DNA of 64,000 bases from Arcicella aurantiaca (GCF_003148625.1 NZ_QGGO01000031.1:1-64000), one strand, 5' to 3'; shown: positions 51,753 to 62,487, numbered from the stretch's first letter. Notes: a model not told the origin generated them from the sequence alone. Translations and numbers: made by a program.

Positions 51753-53102
51753 ATGAATACAAACCTACTAAGTAAATGGCTAATTTTCAGCCTATTGCTT
51801 GTTACAAACTTATCTTTTTCACAGCAAAGTTATTCGCTACGTGAGGCGGTTGATTATACCGTAAAAAATCACATTTCTATTAAAAACGCTCAACTTGATA
51901 TTTACAACGCAGAAGCTCGTGTTAATGAACTTAAAGGGCTTGGCTTACCACAAGTTGGAGCAAGCGTTGCTTATACAAACAATGTGATTATTCCTAAAAT
52001 GTTTATTCCTGCCAAAACATTTGACCCAACTGCCGCAGAAGGCGATGTTATTGCCGCTGAATTTGGTGTGGCAAACAGTGGGCAAGCGGGTATAAGTTTG
52101 AGCCAATTATTATTTGATGGTTCATATACTTTGGGCTTAAAAGCAGCAGATGTTTACAAGGAATTATCGAAAAAAGCTTTGCTTCAAACAAAGCAACAAG
52201 CCGCTGAAGGTGTAACGAAAGCATATTATGGCATTTTGGTTAATGAAGAACGTATTAAATTATTGACCTTAAATATTGGTCGTTTAGATTCCCTTTTACG
52301 TGATACAAAAGCACTAAACGCACAAGGTTTTGCAGAAAAACTTGACGTACAACGTCTTGAAGTTCAACTAAATAACCTAAAAATTGAAGCAAAAAACGTT
52401 GACCGCTTACAAGAATTGAGTTATCATTTATTGAAATTTCAGATGGGCAAAAAAGTAACAGAAACGATTTTGTTAACTGATAAACTTTCTGATGTGAATA
52501 TCAATGAATTAACTCCCGAAAACCAATTGGATTTGAAATATGGAAATAGAATTGAATATTCTATTCTTGAAACACAAAACCGTTTGGCAGAATTGGATTT
52601 GAAAAACCAAAAAGCTGGTTATTTACCAAGAGTAGTTTTGACGGGTAGTTTTGGATATTCGGCAGGTCGTCCTAAGTTTTTTGATTTGATTAGTAAACCT
52701 TGGTTCAACGCAGCCAGTCTTGGCTTTGCCGTTCAAGTGCCAATTTTTGATGGTTTCCAGAGAAAAAACAAAATTATTCAATCTCAAAATAGCTTATTAA
52801 AAGTAAAACAGAGTTTTGAATTGTTAGAAAACTCGATTGATATGCAAGTAAAACAAGGGCAAATTACTTTGAAAAATGCCTACGAAACTTTGCAAGAACA
52901 AAAAGCTAATATGGATTTGGCAAGCGAAGTAGTAAGAGTTACCAAGATTAAATATAAGCAAGGGGTTGGCTCAAACTTAGAAGTTATCAATGCTGAAATT
53001 TCTTACAAAGAAGCTCAAACCAATTATTTTACCACTTTCTATAATGCTTTAGTTGCGAAAGTTGACTTAGACAAAGCATTAGGAAAATTATACAACGACT
53101 AA
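51753..53102 (+). CDS. TolC family outer-membrane efflux channel
   Basis: 449 residues with a signal peptide (to about 24, NLSFSQ) and the duplicated OEP helical repeat, e.g. LREAVDYTVKNHISIKNAQL near the N-terminus and VPIFDGFQRKNKII plus KYKQGVGSNLEVINAEISYK near the end. It forms the outer-membrane exit duct of the tripartite pump with the next genes. Confidence 0.94.
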   Translation: MNTNLLSKWLIFSLLLVTNLSFSQQSYSLREAVDYTVKNHISIKNAQLDIYNAEARVNELKGLGLPQVGASVAYTNNVIIPKMFIPAKTFDPTAAEGDVIAAEFGVANSGQAGISLSQLLFDGSYTLGLKAADVYKELSKKALLQTKQQAAEGVTKAYYGILVNEERIKLLTLNIGRLDSLLRDTKALNAQGFAEKLDVQRLEVQLNNLKIEAKNVDRLQELSYHLLKFQMGKKVTETILLTDKLSDVNINELTPENQLDLKYGNRIEYSILETQNRLAELDLKNQKAGYLPRVVLTGSFGYSAGRPKFFDLISKPWFNAASLGFAVQVPIFDGFQRKNKIIQSQNSLLKVKQSFELLENSIDMQVKQGQITLKNAYETLQEQKANMDLASEVVRVTKIKYKQGVGSNLEVINAEISYKEAQTNYFTTFYNALVAKVDLDKALGKLYND

Positions 53103-53105
53103 TGT

Positions 53106-53164
53106 ACCACGGGAATCCTTCCCGTGTTTCTGATACCAAAACTTCATAGGAAAGATTCCTGTGA
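53106..53164. repeat. Paired GGGAATCCTTCCC hairpins
   Basis: CACGGGAATCCTTCCCGTG (53106-53124) is itself palindromic and also pairs with a decayed opposite copy at 53146-53164. It lies in the gap between channel and adaptor genes. Confidence 0.7.
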
Positions 53165-53203
53165 CACTAAATAATCAACCAACACTTTCTATCATTATAT
53201 AAT

Positions 53204-54316
53204 ATGAAAACAATACAATACTTAAGCCTTGCCTCTATCCTACTTTTAGCTGCGTGCAGTAAGCCAGATAAAAAAACGGAATTGGCAGATTTGAAATCTC
53301 AACAAAAAGAAATTGAAGTAAAAATTAAAGCTCTTGAAAAAGAATTAGGTGCATCTGAGAAAAAAGCAGAAGCAACACCCGTCAATGTTTCAGTAATGCC
53401 AATTCAAGCACAAAACTTCAAACACTTTGTGGAAGCTCAGGGAATAGTTACTTCTAAAAATATCGTACAAGTAACGCCACAAATGGGTGGAGCTATCACA
53501 AGTATCTTGATTGTAGAAGGTCAGGTTGTGAAAAAAGGTCAATTAGTGGCAACCATCGATAATTCTGTAATGAAAGAATCATTGGTAGAAATTAAAACGC
53601 AATTAGATTTAGCTACGACAATCTTCAACAAACAAAAAACACTTTGGGACCAACAAATTGGTACAGAAGTTCAGTTTTTACAAGCAAAAGCCAACAAAGA
53701 GTCTTTGGAGAAACGCATTGCAACTATGGAAACGCAATTGGCAATGACAAAAGTTTACGCTCCAATTTCGGGAACGGTTGAAAAAGTTATTCAGAAGTCA
53801 GGTGAAATGGGAATGCCAGGTGGTCCAATTGCACAAATTGTAAACGTTGGCGACTTGAAAGTAACGGCTAAAATTGCTGATACTTATGTAGGTTCGGTAA
53901 AACGTGGCGATATGATTACCGTAAAATTCCCAGATATTAATAAAGAATTTTCAACACGTATTTCATTGGTAAATGCTTTGATTGACCCAGCTTCAAGAAC
54001 ATTCGGTATTGAGGCAAATATTCCAAATTTAGGAGGAACATTGAAGCCAAATCAAGTAGCAATTATTAATGTAAATGACTTATCGAAAGCTAATTCATTG
54101 GTTGTAAATCAAAACGTTGTTCAGAAAACTGAATCAGGAGACATTGTTTATGTAGCGGTAACTGAAAATGGGAAGAAAATCGCCAAAAGCAAAAAAGTTA
54201 AAACGGGGATTGCTTACAATGGAAACGTTGAAATTGTTGAAGGCTTAACAACAGGCGAAATGATTATTACACAAGGCTACCAAGATTTAGTAGATGGAAG
54301 TTTGATTGCGTATTAA
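53204..54316 (+). CDS. RND efflux periplasmic adaptor (membrane fusion) lipoprotein
   Basis: 370 residues with a lipoprotein signal (ILLLAACSK, Cys19), a coiled-coil start (DLKSQQKEIEVKIKALEKEL), a split lipoyl domain (ITSILIVEGQVVKKGQLVAT and VYAPISGTVEKVIQKSGEMG) around a helical hairpin, and beta-barrel and membrane-proximal domains (to GYQDLVDGSLIAY). It links pump and channel. The stop lies ten bases before the DUF1016 start. Confidence 0.94.
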   Translation: MKTIQYLSLASILLLAACSKPDKKTELADLKSQQKEIEVKIKALEKELGASEKKAEATPVNVSVMPIQAQNFKHFVEAQGIVTSKNIVQVTPQMGGAITSILIVEGQVVKKGQLVATIDNSVMKESLVEIKTQLDLATTIFNKQKTLWDQQIGTEVQFLQAKANKESLEKRIATMETQLAMTKVYAPISGTVEKVIQKSGEMGMPGGPIAQIVNVGDLKVTAKIADTYVGSVKRGDMITVKFPDINKEFSTRISLVNALIDPASRTFGIEANIPNLGGTLKPNQVAIINVNDLSKANSLVVNQNVVQKTESGDIVYVAVTENGKKIAKSKKVKTGIAYNGNVEIVEGLTTGEMIITQGYQDLVDGSLIAY

Positions 54317-54326
54317 TTCAGACAAA

Positions 54327-54947
54327 ATGGATATTCAAAATTCTGATTACCAATCTTTTTTTGGTGAAGTCAAAACTAAAATTCGTGAAGCTCAATACAA
54401 AGCATTAAAAGCCGTCAATAAAGAGTTAATTCAACTTTATTGGGATTTGGGAAAAATGATTGTAGAACGTCAAATGCAATTTGGTTGGGGAAAATCTATT
54501 ATCGAAAATCTATCAAAGGATTTACAAAAAGAGTTTCCAAATGAAAATGGTTTTGGGAGAAGTAACTTGGAGTACATGAAGAGGTTTTACCTTGAATATC
54601 AGGCAGATACAATATCCCAACCAATGGTTGGGAAAATTGGCTGGACTCATAATGTTATCATCATGCAAAAATGTAAAACCGTAGAAGAGCGTAGGTTTTA
54701 TATGATTCATGCCAAAAAATTTGGTTGGACAAAAAATGTTTTAATTCATCAAATTGAAAGAAAAGCATTTGAAATGTATTTGACAAACCAAACCAATTTT
54801 GACCAACTATTACCTGAAAATTATGCTCATCAAGCACATTTAGCGGTCAAGGATAATTACAGTTTTGATTTTTTAGATTTAGCAGATGAACATTCTGAAC
54901 GAGAATTGGAAGAAGGCTTCTCCAGAAGAAATATCACAAAGATTTAA
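54327..54947 (+). CDS. Truncated YhcG-like (DUF1016 N-terminal domain) protein inside the efflux operon
   Basis: 206 residues from the ATG at 54327, ten bases after the adaptor gene. The DUF1016 N-terminal region is clear: YWDLGKMIVERQMQFGWGKS, LSKDLQKEFPNENGFGRSNL, YMKRFYLEYQ and GWTHNVIIMQKCKTVEERRF, ending FLDLADEHSERELE. Full-length members (about 350 residues) continue into a PDDEXK nuclease domain, which is absent here; after ERELE the frame runs out within 11 residues. It may be a remnant or a nuclease-less DNA-binding protein. The gene splits an otherwise standard adaptor-pump pair. Confidence 0.85.
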   Translation: MDIQNSDYQSFFGEVKTKIREAQYKALKAVNKELIQLYWDLGKMIVERQMQFGWGKSIIENLSKDLQKEFPNENGFGRSNLEYMKRFYLEYQADTISQPMVGKIGWTHNVIIMQKCKTVEERRFYMIHAKKFGWTKNVLIHQIERKAFEMYLTNQTNFDQLLPENYAHQAHLAVKDNYSFDFLDLADEHSERELEEGFSRRNITKI

Positions 54948-54973
54948 CGATTTAGAAAATATTATTTAAAAAT

Positions 54974-57900
54974 ATGAACAACAACCTCGACAATAATGAC
55001 GCTCTAACCAATGAAAAACATGGTGCGGGTGTGATTTATAATATGATTGGTTGGCTGGGAGCTAACCAAAAAACAGTGTACCTTTTTACTACTGTACTTT
55101 TTATTGTGGGTATGGTGATTTACAATATCTTACCCAAAGAGCAATTTCCTGATATTAAAGTTCCGCAGATTTATGTGCAAACTATTTATGCAGGAACAAC
55201 GCCAACGGATATTGAAAATACCATTACAAAACCTATCGAGAAGCAGATTAAAACTATCTCAGGGGTAAAAAAAGTAAAGTCAAATTCACTACAAGATTTC
55301 TCGATTATCTTGGTTGAATTTAACCCTGACGTAAAAGTTGAAGATGCTCTCCGTAAGGTAAAAGACAAAGTTGACATTGTTCAATTACCAAAAGATTTGA
55401 CGAAAAAACCTGTTGTGCAAGATGTAAACTTCTCGGAGTTTCCAATTATGAACATCAACTTGGCGGGAAACTTTCCTTTAGCAAAATTAAAAGACTTTGC
55501 TGAAGATTTACAAGACGAAATTGAAGGTTTACCAGAAATTACTCGTGTAGATATTGTAGGAGCTTTAACTCGTGAAATCCAAATTAACCTTGACCTTTAC
55601 AAAGCTCAGTCGTCGGGTTTATCATTTTATGACATTCAAACGGCAATTCAAGGCGAAAACGTAAATATTTCAGGTGGTGAATTAAACGTTGACGGGGTTA
55701 GAAGAACACTAAGAGTAAAAGGTGAATTTAAGTCGATGGCTCAAATTCAAGATATTCAGTTACGTTCATCATCAGGTGCGATGGTTCGTTTGGGCGATGT
55801 TGCCGAAGTAATTGATAGTAGCGAAGAACAACAAGATTTTGCTCGTTTAGACAATAAAAAAGTAGTAACACTCAACGTAATCAAACGTGGTGGAGCTAAC
55901 TTAATTAAAGCATCTGAAGAAATTGAGGAAATCATTGCCAAAGCAAAAGAAAATCGTTTGCCACAAGGTTTAGAAGTTAGAATTACAGCGGATACTTCTG
56001 AAAGAACAAAAGGAGATATTGACGACTTAGTGAATACCGTAATTTTAGGTTTCATCTTTGTGGTATTGGTTTTGATGTTCTTTATGGGTGTGCGTGATGC
56101 CATTTTCGTGGGACTTTCTGTTCCATTATCAGCATTGTTAGCTTTTATTCCATTGTTTTTCTTAGGATTTACGCTGAATACCATCGTACTTTTTGCCTTC
56201 TTATTAGGTTTGGGTATTGTGGTAGATGATGCCATTGTGGTAATTGAAAACTCACACCGTATTTTCAATCAGTATCGTCATATTTCAATTGTTGAAGCCG
56301 TAAAACTGGCTGCCTCTGAGGTATTCATTCCTGTATTATCAGGAACAGTTACGACGGTTATGCCATTTGTTCCGCTTCTTTTTTGGCCGGGTATTATTGG
56401 TGAATTCATGAAGTTTTTACCAATCACCTTAATTTGTACTTTGATTGCTTCTTTGATTGTTGCTTATGTAATGAACCCTGTTTTTGCGATTTCATTCATG
56501 AAACGTCATGACGAACACGGTGTGGTTGATACCAGCGTTGCCGCCATCAAAAAACCAATGATTATCTTGGCAGTGTGTGCTTTATTAGGTTATATCGTTA
56601 ATGTAGGTTTGGGTAATTTCTTTGTATTGATTGCTCTTTTATATGCTTTCAATCACTTTATTCTTACGCCAAAAATTATCGTTCCTTTCCAAGAAAAGAG
56701 TTTACCGAGATTTAAGAATAACTATCAAAAATTGATTTCTTGGTTGATTACAGGCTACCGTCCTGTTTGGGCAGTTATTTCAATGTTTGTATTATTTGCT
56801 GTAACTATTATGTTATTGGGTGTGGTAAAACCTCAGGTTATTTTCTTCCCAAGTGGTGAGCCAGATTATATTTATATCTACAACAATTTACCAATTGGAA
56901 CAGATGCCAGAGTAACCGACTCGGTAACAAAAGTGATTGAGAAAAAGGTTTTTGAAATCATCAAACGTGAAAAAGCAGAAGGAGCTATCAACTCGGTAAT
57001 TTCAAATGTTGGTAAAAATGCAGGTGACCCAACCAATCCTGACAGAGCTCCAACGCCACAAAAATCGAAAGTAACCGTTGCCTTTGTGAGTGGAATTAAT
57101 CGTGGTGGAATTTCTTCAGAAAAAATGTTAACTGTTTTCAGAAAAGAAATTAAAGCATTGCCAATTCCGGGAGCAGAAATTTCCGTTGACAGAGAAAATA
57201 ATGGACCACCAACTGGAGCTCCAATTGCGATTGAAATTGCGGGTGATGATTTCCAAACATTGGCAAAATTAGAAAAACAAGTACGTGCTGCCATTGACAA
57301 ATCAGGGATTAAGGGTATTGAAAAATTGAAATCCGATTTGATTACCAATAAACCAGAAATCATCATTGACGTTGATAAAGCAAAAGCACAAAGAGAAGGT
57401 ATTTCATCAGCACAAATTGCGATGGCTGTTCGTACTGCTTTGTTTGGTTTAGAAATCGCCAAATTCCGTGATGATAAAGACGAATACCCAATTCAATTGA
57501 GAATCAAGTCGCAAGACCGTAACCAGATTGAGAAATTATTGAGTATGAAAATCGTTTATCGTGATATGGTAATGGGCGGAATGTTGCGTGAAGTACCCTT
57601 AAATTCTATTGCGAATATCTCATACTCGACTTCTTTCAGCCAGATTAACCGTAAAAACCAAGAGCGTGTAGTAACCTTGAGTTCAAACGTTTCGCAAGGA
57701 TATACGGCCAATGAAATTGTGCCACAAATTCAGGATTTAGTAGCAGAATTAGACGTTCCGAGTGGCTACGTAATCCGTATGGGAGGTGAACAAGAAGACC
57801 AACAAGAAACAGGTACTTTCTTGGTTGGAGCATTATTAGCAGCCGTTATTTTGATTTTCATGGTATTGGCAACACAGTTCAACTCAATCTCAAAACCGAT

Positions 57901-58417
57901 TATCATCTTTGTAACCATTTTGTTATCGTTCATTGGTGTTTTATTAGGTTTCATGGCATTTGGACAACAATTCTCGGTTATCATGTCAGGTGTTGGTATT
58001 ATTGCTTTGGCAGGGATTGTGGTAAAAAATGGTATCCTTTTAATTGAATTTACCGACGAACTTATCGGACGTGGTTATCCATTGAAAAAGGCTATCGTAG
58101 AAGCAGGAAGTACCCGTTTGACTCCTGTAATTTTGACAGCCGCAGCCGCAGTTTTAGGTCTTGTGCCTTTAGCAATTGGTTTAAGTATAGATTTTGTAAG
58201 AATGTTTACAGAGTTGAACCCACACATTCATACGGGTTCAGACAGTGCGGCATTCTGGAATATTTTAGCTTGGACAATTATCTATGGTTTAACATTCTCG
58301 ACAATTCTTACACTCGTAATTGTACCATGTATGTACTATATCAACGAGCGTATTAGAGATAAATGGTTTAGAAAAAATAAAGTCACTCAAGAAATTTCGG
58401 TTGTAGAAGAAGTTTAA
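54974..58417 (+). CDS. RND family efflux permease (AcrB/HAE1-like)
   Basis: 1147-residue inner-membrane proton-driven exporter. Membrane segment one (about 35-52) is followed by a porter domain (FPDIKVPQIYVQTIYAGTTP), the TM4 motif LGIVVDDAIVVIENSHRIF, a second half with the repeat and the final TM cluster (ILLIEFTDELIGRGYPLKKA). It is longer than AcrB, with added segments around 530-560 (KKPMIILAVCALLGYIVNVG). Together with TolC and the adaptor it exports drugs or other small molecules. The substrate is unknown. Confidence 0.95.
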   Translation: MNNNLDNNDALTNEKHGAGVIYNMIGWLGANQKTVYLFTTVLFIVGMVIYNILPKEQFPDIKVPQIYVQTIYAGTTPTDIENTITKPIEKQIKTISGVKKVKSNSLQDFSIILVEFNPDVKVEDALRKVKDKVDIVQLPKDLTKKPVVQDVNFSEFPIMNINLAGNFPLAKLKDFAEDLQDEIEGLPEITRVDIVGALTREIQINLDLYKAQSSGLSFYDIQTAIQGENVNISGGELNVDGVRRTLRVKGEFKSMAQIQDIQLRSSSGAMVRLGDVAEVIDSSEEQQDFARLDNKKVVTLNVIKRGGANLIKASEEIEEIIAKAKENRLPQGLEVRITADTSERTKGDIDDLVNTVILGFIFVVLVLMFFMGVRDAIFVGLSVPLSALLAFIPLFFLGFTLNTIVLFAFLLGLGIVVDDAIVVIENSHRIFNQYRHISIVEAVKLAASEVFIPVLSGTVTTVMPFVPLLFWPGIIGEFMKFLPITLICTLIASLIVAYVMNPVFAISFMKRHDEHGVVDTSVAAIKKPMIILAVCALLGYIVNVGLGNFFVLIALLYAFNHFILTPKIIVPFQEKSLPRFKNNYQKLISWLITGYRPVWAVISMFVLFAVTIMLLGVVKPQVIFFPSGEPDYIYIYNNLPIGTDARVTDSVTKVIEKKVFEIIKREKAEGAINSVISNVGKNAGDPTNPDRAPTPQKSKVTVAFVSGINRGGISSEKMLTVFRKEIKALPIPGAEISVDRENNGPPTGAPIAIEIAGDDFQTLAKLEKQVRAAIDKSGIKGIEKLKSDLITNKPEIIIDVDKAKAQREGISSAQIAMAVRTALFGLEIAKFRDDKDEYPIQLRIKSQDRNQIEKLLSMKIVYRDMVMGGMLREVPLNSIANISYSTSFSQINRKNQERVVTLSSNVSQGYTANEIVPQIQDLVAELDVPSGYVIRMGGEQEDQQETGTFLVGALLAAVILIFMVLATQFNSISKPIIIFVTILLSFIGVLLGFMAFGQQFSVIMSGVGIIALAGIVVKNGILLIEFTDELIGRGYPLKKAIVEAGSTRLTPVILTAAAAVLGLVPLAIGLSIDFVRMFTELNPHIHTGSDSAAFWNILAWTIIYGLTFSTILTLVIVPCMYYINERIRDKWFRKNKVTQEISVVEEV

Positions 58418-58473
58418 GATTTAATCAAAAACTCTTCCAACCAAAGATTATATTTAGTGGTTAGGTGATACAG

Positions 58474-58506
58474 AAACGCCCATTACATTGTAGTGGGCGT
58501 TTTTTT
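58474..58506 (+). terminator. Terminator of the efflux operon
   Basis: AAACGCCCA and TGGGCGTTT pair, with inner TACA/TTGTA pairing, followed by a run of T. It lies 57 bases after the pump stop. Confidence 0.88.
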
Positions 58507-58547
58507 GTTCTGTAATCACTACTATCTTTACCTTAAAATCTAAAACT

Positions 58548-58970
58548 ATGAATATGCTCTTTACAATCCTCCAAACAATTAATACACTTATTTTTATTGG
58601 CATATCAGCCATTCACTTTTATTGGGCTTTTGGCGGAAAATTTGGCGTCAATGCGGTTATTCCAGAAATTGAAGGAAAAACTGTTTTTCAACCTCCTTTT
58701 TTAGCAACTATTGGCGTTTCTGTTGCCATGTTAATTGCCGCTTGGTTATCATGGACACCCAATGACGATACTGACAACAATATTTTAATCTATGGAAATC
58801 TTGGAATTAGCATCATATTCTTAATTCGTGCCATTGGCGATTTTAAGTATGTGGGTTTCAGTAAGAAAATTAAAAATACCCTTTTTGCTCAAAACGATAC
58901 TGTTTTTTATTCTCCATTGTGTTTACTTATCTCAAGTATTGCCTTTTTTATTTACTGGGTAATTCGATAA
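58548..58970 (+). CDS. DUF3995 family small membrane protein
   Basis: 140 residues, four predicted membrane segments (about 5-25, 50-68, 80-98, 120-138). AIHFYWAFGGKFG early on is the DUF3995 signature. Function unknown. Standing alone between the terminator at 58474 and the fusA promoter. Confidence 0.82.
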   Translation: MNMLFTILQTINTLIFIGISAIHFYWAFGGKFGVNAVIPEIEGKTVFQPPFLATIGVSVAMLIAAWLSWTPNDDTDNNILIYGNLGISIIFLIRAIGDFKYVGFSKKIKNTLFAQNDTVFYSPLCLLISSIAFFIYWVIR

Positions 58971-59030
58971 ACTAATCAGCACGCTAAATTTTGTATTTAC
59001 CCAAGTTTACAAAAAGATATTGCACATAAC

Positions 59031-59061
59031 TTTTGTATTTAACTAAGAATCAGTAATTTTG
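59031..59061 (+). promoter_or_regulatory. fusA promoter, Bacteroidota consensus
   Basis: TTTTG (59031-59035), 18-base spacer, TAATTTTG (59054-59061), matching TTG-N19-TAnnTTTG closely. The leader to the ATG at 59168 is about 100 bases and shows no clear structure. Confidence 0.75.
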
Positions 59062-59167
59062 CACCCTGATAAATTAGGCAAAGTGTATTTAAGAATATTT
59101 ATTTCACTATTTACCTAAAAATCAAAGATTTAAACAACGCTTAAAACAAATAATCAACATATTAACA

Positions 59168-61261
59168 ATGGCACGTGATTTAAAGTACACAAGAAACATT
59201 GGTATTGCTGCCCACATTGACGCAGGTAAAACAACAACCACTGAACGTATCCTCTATTATGCTGGTGTAAGCCACAAAATTGGTGAAGTTCATGATGGAG
59301 CTGCTACAATGGACTGGATGGAGCAAGAGCAAGAAAGAGGTATTACCATTACTTCAGCTGCAACTACTGTAAGCTGGAAATACAGAGAACAAGATTACCA
59401 CATTAACATTATTGATACCCCTGGTCACGTGGACTTTACGGTTGAAGTAAACCGTTCATTACGTGTACTTGATGGTCTTGTGTTTTTATTTAGTGCTGTT
59501 GATGGTGTTGAGCCTCAATCAGAAACTAACTGGCGTTTAGCTAACAACTATAACGTAGCTCGTTTAGGCTTCGTTAACAAAATGGACCGTTCTGGTGCTG
59601 ACTTCTTAAACGTATGTCGTCAGGTAAAAGAAATGTTAGGTTCTTATGCTGTGCCTTTACAATTACCAATTGGTGCTGAAGATAAATTTGAAGGTGTAGT
59701 TGACTTAGTTAACTTCCGTGGTATCAAATGGAATGAGCATGATAAAGGAATGACTTTTGAAGTTGTGCCTATTCCTGAAGACATGATGGAAGAAGCAACT
59801 GAATACCGTGAGAAATTATTGGAAGCAGTTGCTGAATTTGACGAGAGTTTGATGGAAAAATACTTCGAAGACCCTGAGTCAATCACTGAAGATGAAATGT
59901 TAGCTGCTCTTCGTGCTGCTACAATTTCAATGAAAATTGTTCCAATGCTTTGTGGTTCATCTTTCAAAAACAAAGGTGTTCAAACAATGCTTGACTACGT
60001 GATGGCTTTATTGCCTTCACCAATGGACAAAGAAGCCACTAAAGGAACTGACCCTCGTACTGATGCTGAAATTTTACGTCAGCCTTCAGTTGATGAGCCT
60101 TTCGCTGCATTAGCATTTAAAATCGCAACTGACCCTTACGTAGGTCGTTTGTGTTTCGTTCGTGCTTATTCAGGTGTATTGGAAGCAGGTTCTTATATCT
60201 TGAACAACCGTTCTGGAAACAAAGAGCGTATTTCTCGTATCTTCCAAATGCACGCTAACAAGCAAAACTCAATCGAGCGTTTAGAAGCTGGTGATATTGC
60301 TGCGGTAGTAGGATTTAAAGATATTAAAACTGGAGATACTCTTTCTGCTGAGAAATTCCCAATCGTATTAGAATCGATGGACTTCCCAGATCCAGTTATT
60401 GGATATGCAATTGAGCCTAAGAAATCGGCTGACCAAGATAACTTCTCTAAAGCTATCGGTAAGTTAATCGAAGAAGACCCAACTTTACAAGTAGAGTCTA
60501 ACGAAGAAACTGGACAGACTATCATCAAAGGTATGGGTGAACTTCACCTTGAAATCATCATCGACCGTATGCGTCGTGAATTCAAAGTTGAAGTAAACCA
60601 AGGAGCTCCACAAGTAGCTTACAAAGAATCATTGACGAAAACTACTGAACACCGTGAAGTTTACAAGAAACAGTCAGGTGGTAAAGGTAAATTTGCCGAT
60701 ATTCAATTTGAAATGGGTCCACGTGAAGACGGTAAAGAAGGTTTGGAATTTGTCAACGGTATTGTTGGCGGTGTTATTCCAAAAGAATTTATCCCTTCAA
60801 TCCAAAAAGGTTTCGATTCAGCAATGAAAAACGGAGCTTTGGCTGGATATCCAATGGATTCAATGAGAGTAAGATTATTCCACGGTTCATTCCACGATGT
60901 CGATTCAGATGCGTTGTCATTCGAAATGGCTGCTCGTTTAGGTTACAAAGAAGCTGCTAAAGCTGCTGGTGCTAAATTGATGGAACCTATCATGGCTGTT
61001 GAAGTTGTTACTCCAGACGAATACACAGGACCTATCACAGGTGATATGAACCGTCGTAGAGGTATGATGAAAGGTATGGATTCTAAACAAGGTGCAGTAA
61101 TCTTGAAAGCAGATATTCCTTTATCAGAATTATTCGGTTATGTAACTGACTTACGTACTATGTCTTCAGGACGTGCTACTGCAAACTTAACTTTCTCTCA
61201 CTACGAATTCGTTCCGCAAAACATCGCTGACGAAGTTGTGAAAAAAGCGAAAGGTTTGTAA
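59168..61261 (+). CDS. fusA: Translation elongation factor G
   Basis: GTPase that drives translocation of the ribosome. 697 residues, usual length. G1 [13 protein letters not shown]3 DTPGHVDF, G4 NKMDRSG and the following domains ([27 protein letters not shown] with small variation) are present. Monocistronic here, not with rpsL/rpsG, as often in Bacteroidota second copies, so this may be one of two EF-G genes. Confidence 0.97.
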   Translation: MARDLKYTRNIGIAAHIDAGKTTTTERILYYAGVSHKIGEVHDGAATMDWMEQEQERGITITSAATTVSWKYREQDYHINIIDTPGHVDFTVEVNRSLRVLDGLVFLFSAVDGVEPQSETNWRLANNYNVARLGFVNKMDRSGADFLNVCRQVKEMLGSYAVPLQLPIGAEDKFEGVVDLVNFRGIKWNEHDKGMTFEVVPIPEDMMEEATEYREKLLEAVAEFDESLMEKYFEDPESITEDEMLAALRAATISMKIVPMLCGSSFKNKGVQTMLDYVMALLPSPMDKEATKGTDPRTDAEILRQPSVDEPFAALAFKIATDPYVGRLCFVRAYSGVLEAGSYILNNRSGNKERISRIFQMHANKQNSIERLEAGDIAAVVGFKDIKTGDTLSAEKFPIVLESMDFPDPVIGYAIEPKKSADQDNFSKAIGKLIEEDPTLQVESNEETGQTIIKGMGELHLEIIIDRMRREFKVEVNQGAPQVAYKESLTKTTEHREVYKKQSGGKGKFADIQFEMGPREDGKEGLEFVNGIVGGVIPKEFIPSIQKGFDSAMKNGALAGYPMDSMRVRLFHGSFHDVDSDALSFEMAARLGYKEAAKAAGAKLMEPIMAVEVVTPDEYTGPITGDMNRRRGMMKGMDSKQGAVILKADIPLSELFGYVTDLRTMSSGRATANLTFSHYEFVPQNIADEVVKKAKGL

Positions 61262-61273
61262 TAGTAACCATAT

Positions 61274-61312
61274 AAAAAAAGCCTTCTCAGAGCAATTTGA
61301 GAAGGCTTTTTT
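61274..61312. terminator. Bidirectional terminator between fusA and AraC gene
   Basis: Stem AAAAAAAGCCTTCTCA / TGAGAAGGCTTTTTT with an 8-base loop, T-run on both strands, between convergent genes. Confidence 0.92.
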
Positions 61313-61335
61313 ATTTACAATCGAAATCAATATAC

Positions 61336-62289
61336 CTATGAAGCATTTAATAAATTTCTTCCTCCCGACAACAAACACAACTCCTTAAATTTCCCAGGTG
61401 TAACGCCCACGTATTTCTTGAAAATGATAAAGAAATAATTGGTACTACTAAAACCTGCCTTAAAACAGGCATCACTAATATCATTGTGTGTATCTGACAG
61501 CAATTCCTTAGCAATTTTTATCCTTTCTTGATTGATGAAATCTACGGGTGTAATGCCTAATTCACGTTTAAATTGACGGAAGAAATTGGCTTTACTCATA
61601 CAAGCCAAATCACACAGTTTCTCAATACTAAGTTTTTCCGTAATGTGTTCTTTAATGTATTGAATCACAAAAGCAAAGCGATTGGTATTGGCGTATTTTT
61701 TGTAATTATCCACAATCAAAACTCTCGCTTGCGTTTGCATCAATCTGATTAACAGTTCATTAATCATAAAATTGGCAAATAAATCCTTAGCCGTATTTGT
61801 CTCCGTTGAAACTTTCACCAAGCGGTCAATCGTGTTGGTTACCTCAAAAGAGTTTTTAAGGTGAAAAGTATCTAAATCAATTTTCCATGAATCATGTTCT
61901 TCTATTTTAGCATATTTTTCATTTAATAAATTAACCGTTTCTTTTATCTGCTCGCTCTTGATTGCCAATGCCATACATTGCGTTGGGTTCGAGAAGTCGG
62001 CTTCGGGAAAATCTATAACCATTTCTTCATCTGCGGGTACAATAACTGATTCTCCAGGAAGATATTCAAAACCTTCCTGGTCGAATAAGTGCATGACTTT
62101 TTTGCCCCTAAACATACTCGTCAATACGAAACTATTGAATTTCAAACGTACATCTTCACTTTGTTGATTGGTTTCAAAAATATTTAGCTCAAAATTATTG
62201 AGTGAATATACTGTCCGATTTTCCACGAGCGTAATTAAGTCCTTCTTCGGCTTCAATGCAGGTGCCTCAGGCTTATACATCTGTCTCAT
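61336..62289 (-). CDS. AraC family transcription regulator
   Basis: 317 residues. An N-terminal AraC_N-like cupin region (about 20-185, FNSFVLTSMFRGKKVMHLFD, PGESVIVPADEEMVIDFPEA) is followed by a double helix-turn-helix at about 210-305: IQYIKEHITEKLSIEKLCDL, CMSKANFFRQFKRELGITPV and ISDACFKAGFSSTNYFFIIF. It is divergent from the aldehyde dehydrogenase gene, with three direct repeats between them, and so probably activates it. Such regulator/dehydrogenase pairs are common. The effector, perhaps an aldehyde or alcohol, is unknown. Confidence 0.92.
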   Translation of the reverse strand: MRQMYKPEAPALKPKKDLITLVENRTVYSLNNFELNIFETNQQSEDVRLKFNSFVLTSMFRGKKVMHLFDQEGFEYLPGESVIVPADEEMVIDFPEADFSNPTQCMALAIKSEQIKETVNLLNEKYAKIEEHDSWKIDLDTFHLKNSFEVTNTIDRLVKVSTETNTAKDLFANFMINELLIRLMQTQARVLIVDNYKKYANTNRFAFVIQYIKEHITEKLSIEKLCDLACMSKANFFRQFKRELGITPVDFINQERIKIAKELLSDTHNDISDACFKAGFSSTNYFFIIFKKYVGVTPGKFKELCLLSGGRNLLNAS

Positions 62290-62487
62290 CTTGTGATATT
62301 ATACTAAATGTTAAAGGGATAAAATAACGGTTACATACTAAGCGAAAAGCGATTTGCGATAAAGCGAATTAAATTATTAAAGACCGATAGCTGAAACTTC
62401 AATCAATTAAATATAAAGCAATCTTGCCTCCGCTTCTTGTACAATAATAATCATCTGTTAATTGTGATGCAATTGATTAAATACACA

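Noticed and set aside
54886-54969. 28-codon frame MNILNENWKKASPEE.. before the pump gene
   Set aside because: Too short to call as a gene; kept only as a possible remnant within the finding on the YhcG fragment.
55756-57462. Long antisense frames (170 and 194 codons) across the RND pump gene
   Set aside because: Shadows of a strongly conserved gene; low-complexity translations without domains.
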